Positions 16,570 through 26,300 are shown, counted from the first letter of the stretch. The stretch: 64,000 bases of DNA from Fodinibius saliphilus (GCF_005869845.1 NZ_VAWF01000001.1:1834414-1898413), one strand, 5' to 3'. Translations and numbers: made by a program. Notes: generated from the letters alone by a model not told the origin.

Positions 16570-19104
16570 TTAAATTTTAAGACATATGATAGTGGTATCA
16601 TCTGCCAATTGATAGTCGCTAAATTTTTGAACCCGCCGTTTAATATCCATTGATATTTCATTACTTGGACGGTTTTCTGTATCCAAGGATTCAACCAGTG
16701 ACATTAGGTTTTCAAAACCAAAACGCTCTCCTTCCGAATTCACTGCCTCTGGTAATCCATCGGAGTAAAGTAATAAAAAGTCATTTTCTTGCATCTGCAT
16801 TTCCCGGGCTTGATAATCAACCGTATCCTGTATGCCCAGCGGATATTTAGGAGCTGGCGTACTAACGAATTCGGCCTTCCCGTTGCGCTTTAGAATTGGC
16901 AAACAGTGACCTGCATTTGCCAACATTAATTTTCTGCTTTTTAAATGAAATTGTGCAATAATGCAGGTAATAAAGGTCTGAGGATCGGTACGGCTGTGCA
17001 GTGTTGGAGTAATTTCGCGAAGGATTTCCTCGGGCCGGTCGCGATGAAGCCGTGATAGTAACAATCCACTGGTGAATACCGCATGCATCGCCGCCTTCAT
17101 TGCCTTCCCTGAGACATCTACGATAGTCATATTAAGCACTTTGCTATTTTCTGAACTGTTATGCCCAACAATGTAATCGAAGTAGTCTCCTCCCACTTCA
17201 AATGAAGGCATAAAGAATCCGTAAACATCAACACCATCCAGAGATGGAGGCTTCAACGGCATTAACTTAAATTGGCTTTCCCGTGCAATTTCTATCTCTT
17301 TTTCTACCCTTAAATGATTCGCCATACGCTGTTGATAAGCAGGAATATATCCACTCAATTCGTGAATAGAATTGCCATACTTAAATGCAATAAGTCCATA
17401 AATAAGAGGTAAGCCTAGAATCGCAAACTGTGTCCATGATATATAAGCGACATCTAAACTTGAAGATCCCCAATACGGCATAATCATAATGATAGCAACA
17501 AAGCCCCACCACCCTGTGGCAAATGACACCAAGCCAGCCTTCTCTATCACATATAAAACAACGGCTCCAATTAATGTAAAAATAATAACATCATACCATC
17601 CCGGTCCAACGATACCAATGAGTATAGCAGATCCTGCAAAGAGGAAGCCCAGCAAAACCATACCGAGCCCATAATAGAGCCATTTACTTTCAACTTTTGA
17701 GGATAAAAAACCTGTGACAACCCCAACATGACCCAATGACACAAGTACCACATTAACCCATATAGATATATTTATAGTTAATAACTTGGGCTGCATGCTC
17801 GCCTCTGCAAAACCAAATTGACTGTCAGCCTGAAAATATTGCGTACCAAATACATATACCCCCGCAGCAAAAATTCCCAGCATTACTCCTGTAACAGCAT
17901 ACCCTCGTAATAGCCCTTCGCCAGTTTCCCGGAAAAAAAACTGTTTTTGCCAAAAAGCATCTACTAATTGAAGCTGTACTTGATCTTTTGATCGTGCCAG
18001 TACTTCCCAACCGATGTATGCCATTGCTGCATACAACCCCATTACAGCTGCAAATAATAAATTATTAAGCAGGTACACCGCCTCACTTGTAGCATGCAAA
18101 AATACGTCTATGGTATTGAACATATACAAAACACGCCATAGCATAACTGCAATTGTTACACTCACCATAATAACTATTGCCCGACGCCATTCTACCTGTC
18201 CTTTGTTAATATACTTAATACCTAAAAAGAAGATCAGGAAGGCTAAAATCCCACTAGACAAAAAAGTGACCGTAAGATCAAAATTGCTAATTGTTTGAAA
18301 TGAGCCTAGTTGCTCAGGCTCATACTTTTCCAATGCCTCAAAATTATCTATCGCAACCCCATACCGGATATTAGCAATATTAGAAACATTAGACTCCCTG
18401 ATCATTGGTGTCACTTCCAAAGAAATATTCTCAGGCCCGGGCGTACCTATCTGCTTTTTAGTCCAGCTAAAGACCATATTATTGCCCACACTACTGTTAG
18501 ACATATTAAGAGGCTGAGTTTTGGGGCCGGGCTCTGAACTCATCAACGTATCTTGAACATCTACATATTTTAGTGCGTACCGATCTAAATCATAGCCAAA
18601 TATATTACGTACAATACGATCAGCTATGGCAAATAAAGAGTCTCCTGCTACAAAGGTGGGATTAAGATTTTGTGGATACGAAGATATGCGTCGTACTTTG
18701 CCTTGCTGGTCATATCTAATATCTAACTGGCCCAACTCAGACATAAAGCTGGTCTTATCATAAACGACTCTGTCACCCGGACTTTGTTCAACACCAATTT
18801 GTACAAGCCACCCAGTAAGGTTAACCCCCTTTTTATTTAACACCCCCGCTGACGACAGATTGTTCTCAGTAGAATCTTGAAGTATTTTATAGTAATTCAA
18901 ATGTTGAGTGCGTGTAGCCATCATGGCAAGACTATCAACAGAAAATCCCAACTGAGTTGCCAACTGCTGCGTTTTACCCTCAATAGCCAACTTACTGTGA
19001 TCAACAGGAGCATTGGCATTAAATGAAATAGAAGAGTGCAACAAGAAAAAAGCTGCAAAACCCATCACTCCAAGAAAAACCCAGTATGTTAATCGCTGCC
19101 CCAT
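16570..19104 (-). CDS. Membrane RsbU/SpoIIE-type PP2C phosphatase
   Basis: An 844-residue protein with a membrane region and a C-terminal PP2C (PPM) phosphatase of the RsbU/SpoIIE class. The ATG at 19104 is chosen over a TTG one codon earlier. A hydrophobic N-terminus (about 8-24) precedes a ~240-residue extracytoplasmic part, then about eight membrane helices (about 275-590). The phosphatase domain (about 610-844) shows the metal motifs GGDYFDY, DVSGKAMKAA, an NAGH turn, YSDGLPEA and ADDTTIICL. Such enzymes dephosphorylate anti-sigma-factor antagonists in partner-switching pathways. No RsbV/RsbW-type partner is in the window. The large sensory membrane part suggests an envelope signal. Confidence 0.87.
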   Translation of the reverse strand: MGQRLTYWVFLGVMGFAAFFLLHSSISFNANAPVDHSKLAIEGKTQQLATQLGFSVDSLAMMATRTQHLNYYKILQDSTENNLSSAGVLNKKGVNLTGWLVQIGVEQSPGDRVVYDKTSFMSELGQLDIRYDQQGKVRRISSYPQNLNPTFVAGDSLFAIADRIVRNIFGYDLDRYALKYVDVQDTLMSSEPGPKTQPLNMSNSSVGNNMVFSWTKKQIGTPGPENISLEVTPMIRESNVSNIANIRYGVAIDNFEALEKYEPEQLGSFQTISNFDLTVTFLSSGILAFLIFFLGIKYINKGQVEWRRAIVIMVSVTIAVMLWRVLYMFNTIDVFLHATSEAVYLLNNLLFAAVMGLYAAMAYIGWEVLARSKDQVQLQLVDAFWQKQFFFRETGEGLLRGYAVTGVMLGIFAAGVYVFGTQYFQADSQFGFAEASMQPKLLTINISIWVNVVLVSLGHVGVVTGFLSSKVESKWLYYGLGMVLLGFLFAGSAILIGIVGPGWYDVIIFTLIGAVVLYVIEKAGLVSFATGWWGFVAIIMIMPYWGSSSLDVAYISWTQFAILGLPLIYGLIAFKYGNSIHELSGYIPAYQQRMANHLRVEKEIEIARESQFKLMPLKPPSLDGVDVYGFFMPSFEVGGDYFDYIVGHNSSENSKVLNMTIVDVSGKAMKAAMHAVFTSGLLLSRLHRDRPEEILREITPTLHSRTDPQTFITCIIAQFHLKSRKLMLANAGHCLPILKRNGKAEFVSTPAPKYPLGIQDTVDYQAREMQMQENDFLLLYSDGLPEAVNSEGERFGFENLMSLVESLDTENRPSNEISMDIKRRVQKFSDYQLADDTTIICLKI

Positions 19105-19344
19105 CAATTCAGTATTAATTATCAGTATTTACTACCAACTGAGATTTATTGTAAAACATCCCATTCATTTATGAGTATCGCCTAATTAAATCACACTCAA
19201 ATATACATCTTGTATAGGAAAACCTTACGTTTTTTTAAGCTTATTTGTTATCTGTATTGCAATTTTCTAATTCAAATCTGTACTTTATCTGAGATTGCCA
19301 ATACATACTAAATACAGAAAGTTCTTTACTAAGATCATAAAAAA

Positions 19345-19371
19345 AGCCGATGGACAAGCTGCCCATCGGCT
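19345..19371 (-). terminator. Intrinsic terminator of bacilliredoxin gene
   Basis: A 9-bp stem AGCCGATGG / CCATCGGCT (19345-19353 with 19363-19371), followed on the minus strand by a run of seven T residues, just beyond the stop of the gene at 19406. This gives clean rho-independent termination on the minus strand. Confidence 0.88.
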
Positions 19372-19405
19372 CTAAAATTATTTATCAGAAAAGAACGGTT
19401 GGTAA

Positions 19406-19861
19406 TTAACTCTCTGCTTCTTCCGTCTCTCCGTCAAACGCTTCGAACACCATCTTTAGGTCATCAGCAATCTCCACTTTTGTGCGACCTTCGATACGGT
19501 GACGGGGTATCATTGCTTTTATTTCTCCATCTTTAAAATATGCGAAAGCCGGAGACGATGGAGGATACTCACTAAAGTATTCACGTGCGCGTGCTGTTGC
19601 TTCTTTATCTTGACCTGCAAACACAGTAACCATATGATCAGGCTGCACCTCCGATTCATTAAGTGCGATCTTTACTCCCGGGCGTGCATTTCCAGCAGCA
19701 CATCCACAAACCGAATTAATTACCATTAGCATCGTGCCTTCATTATATTCTTTCATAGCACGATCTACATCTTCAACCGTCTCCAATTCTTCAATTCCAA
19801 GTTCTGTTAACTCTTCTCGCATCCATGAGACATCGGGGCCTGCTCCTAGTCCAAATTGCAT
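19406..19861 (-). CDS. Bacilliredoxin BrxA/BrxB family protein
   Basis: A 151-residue thioredoxin-fold protein of the BrxA/BrxB (YphP/YqiW) family. The signature CGC is Cys52-Gly-Cys54 in NSVCGCAAG. In Firmicutes these enzymes remove bacillithiol from S-bacillithiolated proteins, and the family is also found in bacteria of the FCB group. The cis-Pro region SSPAFAYF and the conserved RHxIEG near the C-terminus are present. A short acidic tail is extra. It is a single gene with its own terminator, neighbouring sodA on the same strand, consistent with a redox-stress theme. Confidence 0.87.
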   Translation of the reverse strand: MQFGLGAGPDVSWMREELTELGIEELETVEDVDRAMKEYNEGTMLMVINSVCGCAAGNARPGVKIALNESEVQPDHMVTVFAGQDKEATARAREYFSEYPPSSPAFAYFKDGEIKAMIPRHRIEGRTKVEIADDLKMVFEAFDGETEEAES

Positions 19862-19932
19862 AAGTAATCGTATTTATTTCTGCTTAGTATTCAAAAAACA
19901 AATATAACATTCTAATATGAAGTATTGAAGAA

Positions 19933-19966
19933 GAAAAAGCACTCCATGAGAACATGAAGTGCTTTT
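19933..19966. terminator. Bidirectional hairpin terminator after sodA
   Basis: Stem AGCACT.CATG / CATG.AGTGCT (19938-19963, one mismatch) with A-run before and T-run after on both strands. It terminates sodA on the minus strand. Confidence 0.75.
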
Positions 19967-19995
19967 CCACTTTTCGCTAAAATATGCTCTTAATA

Positions 19996-20604
19996 TTATC
20001 GAGCATCATTATAATATTCATTCACTTGATCCCAGTTGACCAAGTTCCAGAAGTTATTAACATAAGTTCCACGCTCGTTCTGATAATTTAGATAATAGGC
20101 GTGTTCCCAAACATCAACACCGAGGATTGGTGTTAAGCCATTCATATACGGGCTATTTTGGTTCGCAGTAGAAAGCACTTCTAAGCTGCTATCCTTCTTA
20201 ACGCACAACCAACCCCATCCAGAACCAAACTGTCCTGTTGCGGCATTATTAAACGCTTCTTTGAATGAAGCAAAATCACCGAACTCTTCATTAATTGCTC
20301 CTGCAATATCACCGGTTGGTTCACCGCCACCATTAGGAGAAAGAATAGTCCAAAATAATTTGTGGTTCGCATAACCACCGCCATTGTTGATTACTGCCTG
20401 ACGAATATTTTCAGGTACTTCAGTAATACGCTGTAAGACTTCTTCAATAGGCAATTCAGCAAATTCATGCCCTTCAAGAGCAGCATTTACCTTATTTGTA
20501 TATCCTTGGTGGTGTTTACCATGATGAATTCTCATGGTTTGTTCATCAATATGCGGTGCCAATGCATCGTAATCGTACGGTAGGTCAGGTAATTCGTAAG
20601 CCAT
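19996..20604 (-). CDS. sodA: Superoxide dismutase, Mn/Fe type
   Basis: A 202-residue Fe/Mn superoxide dismutase, 2 O2- + 2 H+ to H2O2 + O2. Metal ligands are visible at His27, His81, Asp164 and His168 (DVWEHAYY). [11 protein letters not shown] and the Gln of ANQN (Gln149) resemble manganese-type or cambialistic enzymes. There is no signal peptide, so it is cytosolic. The start [15 protein letters not shown] is canonical. It is divergent from a SthA-like gene, with a 243-nt shared upstream region that carries a 9-bp inverted repeat (20747-20773). Confidence 0.95.
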   Translation of the reverse strand: MAYELPDLPYDYDALAPHIDEQTMRIHHGKHHQGYTNKVNAALEGHEFAELPIEEVLQRITEVPENIRQAVINNGGGYANHKLFWTILSPNGGGEPTGDIAGAINEEFGDFASFKEAFNNAATGQFGSGWGWLCVKKDSSLEVLSTANQNSPYMNGLTPILGVDVWEHAYYLNYQNERGTYVNNFWNLVNWDQVNEYYNDAR

Positions 20605-20746
20605 AGTTATTTTTTAGTTTTAAATTTCAAATAGTTGTTAATAATATAATAATGAATAATGTTAACTCATTACGCTGCAATGCCTTAAATTTAGCATCTA
20701 AGATTCATACTCCCAATCAAAAAACTATATCTTATCGTTCCATTAG

Positions 20747-20773
20747 TTTTTCGAGAAATAATCCCTCGAAAAA
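20747..20773. promoter_or_regulatory. Inverted repeat between sodA and sthA-like gene
   Basis: TTTTTCGAG (20747-20755), 9 nt, CTCGAAAAA (20765-20773): a perfect 9-bp dyad midway in the divergent region. It could be an operator for a redox regulator or a 5'-UTR hairpin. No terminator role is expected because no gene ends here. Confidence 0.4.
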
Positions 20774-20847
20774 AGCAGAAATCATGATGATTTTATCCTA
20801 TTTTAGGGACTTAACTAAAATATCGCTGTTAGCTTTTATATTCTAAT

Positions 20848-22308
20848 ATGAGCCAAGATTACGACGTTATTATTATTGGATCCGGCCCAGCCGGCTTTTC
20901 ATGTGCTATGCAAAGTTCAAAGTTTGATAAAAAAGCCCTGGTGGTTGAAGCACATAAAGAATATCTCGGGGGAACCTGGATTAATACTGGCACCGTGCCT
21001 AGCAAAGCTCTTCGTGAAGCAGCTAAAACAATTCTGGAATTTAACAATCAATTTGGAGATCACGAGAATAAGAAGCCTTATGAACGCTTCCGCATGGCAG
21101 ACCTGCTGCAATACAAACAGGAGATTCTGGAAAAGGAAAACCGCAAGGTCAAAAACGACCTAATCAAGAACAAAATTGATGTAGCAAGAGGATCAGGGAG
21201 ACTTGTAGATGAACACACTGTAGAAGTAGAAACCCATTTTGGATCTACCGAAAAATATACTGCCGATTATATCCTAGTTTGCACTGGCAGTAATCCGGTA
21301 GAACCCAAGGAGTTTGAGATTGACCACAAGAAAGTTCTAGATTACAGATCAATTCTCGAACTAACACATATACCGCGACGACTAACGGTTATAGGTTCAG
21401 GGGTTAATGCAATTGAATATGCAACTACTTTTGCTGCCTTGGGTACTCGTGTAACAATACTTAACGACCGCGAAGAATATCTCACTTTTCTGGATCATGA
21501 AATAAAAGAACATATTGAACATCATTTTGATGAGAAAGGAATCAATATTAAAAATGATGTTGCTATACAAGAGGTAGCATTTAACTCACTGCGAAACCAT
21601 ACTGAAGTAAAATTCAATAAAAAATCCGGCGATCAGCGATTGCAGGTCATTGAAACCGAACACGTGCTTTTTCTCGGTGGAAGGCAACCTAACACTAACG
21701 GGCTTAACCTGGAAGCGGTACAAGTAGAAACCGATAACAATGATTTCATCACCACTGATGATTCGTTTAAAACCAATGTTGATAGTATTTATGCTGCTGG
21801 TGATGTGATAGGCTTTCCTCGTCTTGCCTCTGCTTCCTTCTCACAGGGGCGCCTTGCCGCATGTAATATGTTTGGGATTCCAGCTCTTAAAGTGCCTGAC
21901 CAAATTCCATACGGTATCTATGCAATTCCTGAAATCTCAAATATTGGCCTTACCGAAGAGCAGGCAAAAGAGATGGATATTAATGTATCAGTGGGTCGCG
22001 CCTATTTTAAAAACATTGCCAAAGCTGATATGACAAACCATACCGATGGGATTCTCAAACTTGTTTTTAACAGCAATAATTTCAAGCTGCTGGGAGTTCA
22101 TATTTTTGGTGATGAGGCCGCAAACCTTATTCACTTGGGCCAATCGGTTATGGCAAACGATGGGGATATCCGATACTTCATAAATCACGTCATGAACTAT
22201 CCTACATTAAGTGAGGCCTACCGTATTGCAGCATTTAATGGAGTAAACCGGGTATATAAAGCCGGCGTAAAATATAAAAACATCCTTGAAAATAAGGACA
22301 ATAACTAA
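20848..22308 (+). CDS. SthA-like soluble pyridine nucleotide transhydrogenase
   Basis: A 486-residue flavoprotein of the pyridine nucleotide-disulfide oxidoreductase family. FAD motif GSGPAG starts at Gly11, a second NAD(P) Rossmann motif (GSGVNAIEYA) is near residue 190, an FAD contact (YAAGDVIG) near 315, and the dimerisation domain follows. In disulfide reductases the segment after the FAD helix has a CxxxxC pair; here both positions are changed (Trp44 and Thr49 in GGTWINTGTVPSK). E. coli SthA lacks only the second Cys. It therefore cannot be a dithiol reductase, and NADH/NADP+ transhydrogenase is the best family match. Divergent from sodA. Confidence 0.8.
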   Translation: MSQDYDVIIIGSGPAGFSCAMQSSKFDKKALVVEAHKEYLGGTWINTGTVPSKALREAAKTILEFNNQFGDHENKKPYERFRMADLLQYKQEILEKENRKVKNDLIKNKIDVARGSGRLVDEHTVEVETHFGSTEKYTADYILVCTGSNPVEPKEFEIDHKKVLDYRSILELTHIPRRLTVIGSGVNAIEYATTFAALGTRVTILNDREEYLTFLDHEIKEHIEHHFDEKGINIKNDVAIQEVAFNSLRNHTEVKFNKKSGDQRLQVIETEHVLFLGGRQPNTNGLNLEAVQVETDNNDFITTDDSFKTNVDSIYAAGDVIGFPRLASASFSQGRLAACNMFGIPALKVPDQIPYGIYAIPEISNIGLTEEQAKEMDINVSVGRAYFKNIAKADMTNHTDGILKLVFNSNNFKLLGVHIFGDEAANLIHLGQSVMANDGDIRYFINHVMNYPTLSEAYRIAAFNGVNRVYKAGVKYKNILENKDNN

Positions 22309-22343
22309 TCAAAGAAGATGACGGACTAAAACGGCCGCTTAAC

Positions 22344-23054
22344 TTAAACGTAATATATTGCCATTGGCAGTCCTGTTTCATCTTTCGGAGGATTATCAGG
22401 CAATGTTTTCATCTCCTTCTCAGTTGATTTTAGGGCAAACAAGGCCAATGCCATAGCATCAACGATATCATCTTCATCAACTTGGTTACGCCGGTACTCT
22501 TCTTTGATATCCCGAAAAAAGTCATCTGCAAACTTGCTGCGATCTTTCAACAGCTTAAGACGATGGCGAAGTCCCTTCTTTGTAGCTTTTTTCTGGAGTA
22601 TAGAATTGTCTCCATTTAAGATCCGAAAAAGAAGCTCGGGATGACTTTCAAAAACTTTATCTCTTAAATCTTCACTATTTTGCAGAAACTGATCTACCGT
22701 TCGAATATTCGGCGTAATATTCCAGGCCTGAATCGATATTTTCTTTCCCGTTTCTTCATAGCTGGTCATAGATGCCTCGGCATAAGTGGGCGCATGCAAA
22801 GCCGGACGTATGGGCGGGTTAAAAACACTGGCCTGGTAATCAGGGCCCAAAACATCCCGGAGTTTATCATCACACTTTCGTACATAATCAGATGCTGATA
22901 GGCCAATGGGCACATCAATAAAAGTGCGATCAAATTTTTCTAAAAACTCCTTAAGTTCCTGGTCCGACTCTAGTAGCCAATAGCCTGCATGTTCCTCATC
23001 CAAACTTATTGCTATCCAACCAGCCCGACAGCCGTCAATTCCTAATGTTTTCAC
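22344..23054 (-). CDS. DUF429 (RNase H-like) family protein
   Basis: A 236-residue DUF429 protein, a predicted RNase H-fold nuclease-like family of unknown role. Seen: the opening LGIDGCRAGW with an acidic residue on the first strand, FIDVPIGL as the second acidic strand, and DAMALALFAL near the C-terminus with the third acidic position. It starts with GTG 11 nt downstream of aspS on the same strand, so it is probably translated from the aspS message. No substrate is known; the link to tRNA charging is only by position. Confidence 0.8.
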   Translation of the reverse strand: MKTLGIDGCRAGWIAISLDEEHAGYWLLESDQELKEFLEKFDRTFIDVPIGLSASDYVRKCDDKLRDVLGPDYQASVFNPPIRPALHAPTYAEASMTSYEETGKKISIQAWNITPNIRTVDQFLQNSEDLRDKVFESHPELLFRILNGDNSILQKKATKKGLRHRLKLLKDRSKFADDFFRDIKEEYRRNQVDEDDIVDAMALALFALKSTEKEMKTLPDNPPKDETGLPMAIYYV

Positions 23055-23065
23055 CGCAAATAATT

Positions 23066-24862
23066 TTAGTGTTGTTCTTGCTGTTCCTCTTTCGCGTACT
23101 CTTTTAGAGTAATATGCAAATCATCCAGTTGTTCTTGATCTACATAATCAGGGCTACTATCCATCAAGCTCTGAGCTTTCTGATTTTTGGGAAAAGCGAT
23201 AACATCCCGAAGGCTTGTTCCGCCCGTTAAGATCATAACAATGCGATCTACCCCGAATGCAATACCACCATGAGGGGGTGCGCCATACTTAAATGCTTCA
23301 AGCAAAAAGCCAAACCTCTTCTCAGCTTCTTCTTTATCAATACCTAATAAATCAAACATTTTAGTTTGTAGTTCCCGATCATGTATGCGGATTGAACCTC
23401 CACCAATTTCATACCCATTAAGTACTAAATCGTATGCTCGAGAACGTACATCATCAGGATTATCATTCAGCGTTTCTAAATCGTCAGGGTGAGGTGATGT
23501 AAACGGATGGTGCAATGCATGATAGCGATGATCCTCTTTGCTGTATTCAACCAGCGGGAAATCAGTGACCCACAGAAATTCATATGCATCCTCATTAATA
23601 AGATTATACTCTTCGGCCATCATTAAACGAAGCTGGCCTAATTGCTTGTGGACTTCAGGGGCAGGACCTGCTAAGATCAATACGAGATCTCCCATTTCTG
23701 CCTCAGCAGTCTCGACCATTGCATCAACAGTTTTTTCTTCAAGAAACTTACCTACACTGCACTTTACTCCGTCGTCTTCATTTAACTTAATATAAATGAG
23801 TCCTGCAGCACCTGTTTCATGCTGTACCCGTTCGGTTAAGCGATCGATTGCACCACGTCCCATATCGCCTTGTCCGGGAACCGTGATACCGAGTACCGCA
23901 CCACCTTTTTCGACAGTACTTGAAAATATCTTAAACTCAGAATCCTCAACCAGCTCAGAAAAATCAGCAAATTCTAACCCAAATCTCGTGTCCGGTTTAT
24001 CGGTACCATAGGTTTCAATTGCCTCTTTATAGGTCATGCGACTAAAAGGGGCAGACACCTCTTCATCAATCGTATCTTTCAGTAACTTTTTCATCAGCCC
24101 TTCCGTCATCTCCATGACGTCATCCTCATCCACAAACGACATCTCAACATCGATTTGTGTAAACTCAGGTTGACGATCTGCGCGCAGATCTTCGTCCCTA
24201 AAGCACTTTACAATCTGAAAATAACGATCAAAACCTGAAACCATTAGCAACTGTTTGTAGGTCTGCGGACTCTGGGGTAGTGCAAAAAACCTACCTGGAT
24301 TCACCCTACTGGGGACCAAGTAATCGCGAGCTCCTTCAGGGGTACTCTTCATAAGTACAGGCGTTTCAACCTCTAAGAATTCATTGTTATGAAAGTACGC
24401 CCGAGTAGACTGATAAAAATCAGACCGTAACTTCATATTTTCTTGAATATCAGGACGTCGTAGATCTAGATACCGATATTTAAGACGAGTCTCCTCATTT
24501 GTAGCAATATCTTCTTTTATTTCAAAAGGTGTTGTTTCTGCCTCTGAGTAAATCTTAAGATCCGTCACACGAATCTCCACACCGCCGGTAGTAAGTTCCT
24601 CATTAATATTCTCTTCACCTCGTTTCTCAACAACACCTTTAATACCAATTACGTACTCGCTTCGAAGCTGTTCGGCTTTTTGATGCAGGTTTTCATCTGT
24701 TTCATAAAAAACAATCTGCGTGATTCCATTTCGATCTCGGAGATCAATGAAAATCACCCCACCCAGATCGCGCCGAGTGGCTACCCATCCATTGAGTATG
24801 ACTTCTTCGCCTGTATTTTCAGTTGTAAGTTCAGAACAATGATGACTTCGTTTCCAGGTCAT
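23066..24862 (-). CDS. aspS: Aspartyl-tRNA synthetase
   Basis: A 598-residue class II synthetase of the bacterial type, attaching Asp to tRNA-Asp. An N-terminal OB-fold anticodon-binding domain (GWVATRRDLGGVIFIDLRDR, split about residues 25-45) precedes the catalytic core with motif 2 (FRDEDLRADRQPEFTQ) and an inserted GAD domain (about 285-420). Motif 3 lies at the end (GGIAFGVDRIVMI). The length is typical of bacterial AspRS with the GAD insert (about 590). A short acidic C-terminal tail is present. The downstream DUF429 gene follows after 11 nt. Confidence 0.96.
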   Translation of the reverse strand: MTWKRSHHCSELTTENTGEEVILNGWVATRRDLGGVIFIDLRDRNGITQIVFYETDENLHQKAEQLRSEYVIGIKGVVEKRGEENINEELTTGGVEIRVTDLKIYSEAETTPFEIKEDIATNEETRLKYRYLDLRRPDIQENMKLRSDFYQSTRAYFHNNEFLEVETPVLMKSTPEGARDYLVPSRVNPGRFFALPQSPQTYKQLLMVSGFDRYFQIVKCFRDEDLRADRQPEFTQIDVEMSFVDEDDVMEMTEGLMKKLLKDTIDEEVSAPFSRMTYKEAIETYGTDKPDTRFGLEFADFSELVEDSEFKIFSSTVEKGGAVLGITVPGQGDMGRGAIDRLTERVQHETGAAGLIYIKLNEDDGVKCSVGKFLEEKTVDAMVETAEAEMGDLVLILAGPAPEVHKQLGQLRLMMAEEYNLINEDAYEFLWVTDFPLVEYSKEDHRYHALHHPFTSPHPDDLETLNDNPDDVRSRAYDLVLNGYEIGGGSIRIHDRELQTKMFDLLGIDKEEAEKRFGFLLEAFKYGAPPHGGIAFGVDRIVMILTGGTSLRDVIAFPKNQKAQSLMDSSPDYVDQEQLDDLHITLKEYAKEEQQEQH

Positions 24863-25494
24863 ATGAGCTACTATTAATACTAATAAATTTAAAATGCGTT
24901 TTTAGAAATGTTGAAAATAAGTATTATGAAGACCAATCGCTTACTGATATTGTGATAATTTATGTTTGAGCTTCTTCTTGTTTCAAATATTACATCTTCC
25001 CTTTTTAAGACCAAACTCACCTAGTATATCCAGCTTGTTCATTATACCTATTTACTGGTTTTAGGCGACGACAACCTATTTTTATATCATAAAAATCATA
25101 TTAGGTGAACAACCTTTGTGGCTATCCCTCCCATGCTTCTTGAGCTTGAAACATCAGTTTGCTTGGTAATAATATTCGAATCCTTATGGTATTCTAATGT
25201 TACCGGGCTCATCGTGGTAGTAGTTATTTTGATTTCCACCTTTGCACCTCAGACTCCTATACATCAATACCTTCAAAAACATTTCACCCAGAGCCTGTAA
25301 AAAAGTTAATTCACAGCAAGTGGATACGAACTGTTATATGAACTTTTAAATCATTACTTGGTCCATATATAGCTTTATTTGAGATTGACTTAAAAAACAC
25401 TTCCCACTTTACTGTGCTTTCGTTACATTATTAGTTCTAAACTTCCAGACTTAATTGACTTTTGCAGATCTGGATCGCTAAAAGAGGGATATCT
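24863..25494. other. 632-nt intergenic region
   Basis: No convincing gene, repeat or hairpin was found. A 60-codon GTG-initiated reading frame (25118-25300) encodes a partly hydrophobic peptide but has no Shine-Dalgarno or recognisable domain and is not called. The 3' end carries the leader and Shine-Dalgarno (AAGAGGG, about 25481-25488) of the response regulator. Confidence 0.5.
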
Positions 25495-26148
25495 ATGACA
25501 TCTATCTCCGTTCTTATTGCTGATGATCATGAGATTGTTCGATATGGTATCAGTACATATTTATCATCTGCTAAAGACATTGACATTGTAGGGAAAGCTT
25601 CAAGTGGAGAAGAATGCCTAAACCTTTTTCAAAAGGAAAAGCCGGATGTATGCCTGCTCGACATCAGTATGCCCAAGAAAAATGGTATAGAAACCGCCAA
25701 AAGCATTCGAAGCCTCAATGATGAAACAAAAATCATTATACTCTCAATGCATATTGATAAGCAGATGCTCAATGACGCTCTGGAAGCAGATATAAACGGC
25801 TATCTTTTGAAAAACACCGAAAAGTCTGACCTTTTGCACGGCATTCGTGCTGTTATGAAGGGACAACAAATTTTTAGTGACCCAATCTCTGAGCTTATCA
25901 AAAAATCATTTCTAAATAGCAACAATAGTAAAAAGAATCGCACGAACCACTCTATTACAGATCGTGAACAAGAAATATTACAATTCATAGTAGACGGTTT
26001 CACAAGTAAAGAAATCGCCCAAAAACTATACATCAGTCCCCGTACTGTCGATACCCATAGAGCCAATCTGATGGAAAAATTGGAACTGAAAAATATTGCT
26101 GAACTTGTACGCTATGCTATTGAACACGATCTGGTTTCTATAGGTTGA
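25495..26148 (+). CDS. NarL/FixJ-type response regulator
   Basis: A 217-residue DNA-binding response regulator. The ATG at 25495 is chosen because a Shine-Dalgarno (AAGAGGG) precedes it and the receiver starts at once (SVLIADDHE). The phospho-acceptor is Asp56 in DVCLLDISMP, with the acidic pair DDH near the N-terminus and Lys at KNTEKSD. The C-terminal LuxR-type helix-turn-helix spans about 150-210 (TDREQEIL, FTSKEIAQKL, SPRTVDTHRANL). A strong terminator follows at 26263. The histidine kinase at 26431-28170 faces it and is a candidate partner. Confidence 0.93.
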   Translation: MTSISVLIADDHEIVRYGISTYLSSAKDIDIVGKASSGEECLNLFQKEKPDVCLLDISMPKKNGIETAKSIRSLNDETKIIILSMHIDKQMLNDALEADINGYLLKNTEKSDLLHGIRAVMKGQQIFSDPISELIKKSFLNSNNSKKNRTNHSITDREQEILQFIVDGFTSKEIAQKLYISPRTVDTHRANLMEKLELKNIAELVRYAIEHDLVSIG

Positions 26149-26211
26149 TTTTCAATACGTAAAAATACGTACCCTAAAATACATACTATCTCTATTGATG
26201 CTAAAAGCTTC

Positions 26212-26247
26212 GGCTATTACATTGTAAGTGCAAATGGGGTAATAGCC
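26212..26247 (+). other. Hairpin GGCTATTAC/GTAATAGCC
   Basis: A perfect 9-bp inverted repeat (26212-26220 with 26239-26247, 18-nt loop) between the response-regulator stop and its terminator. No T-run follows, so it is not a terminator by itself. It may be a 3'-UTR structure or the body of a short 3'-UTR RNA. Confidence 0.4.
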
Positions 26248-26262
26248 GTCTGTAGATGATAT

Positions 26263-26300
26263 TTAGCAGCTATCTGTGACAGGATAGCTGCTAATTTTTT
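26263..26300 (+). terminator. Strong intrinsic terminator of response regulator
   Basis: A 12-bp perfect stem TTAGCAGCTATC / GATAGCTGCTAA (26263-26274 with 26283-26294), 8-nt loop, then six T residues. It ends the plus-strand transcript before the convergent kinase gene. Confidence 0.92.

Noticed and set aside
16500..16694. Short minus-strand frame between hflK and the PP2C gene
   Set aside because: Most of it overlaps the 3' end of the PP2C gene in another frame; only about 70 nt is unique and nothing supports translation.
25118..25300. 60-codon GTG frame with a hydrophobic stretch, possible small membrane protein
   Set aside because: No Shine-Dalgarno, no family resemblance, and the surrounding 632 nt shows no other coding signal.
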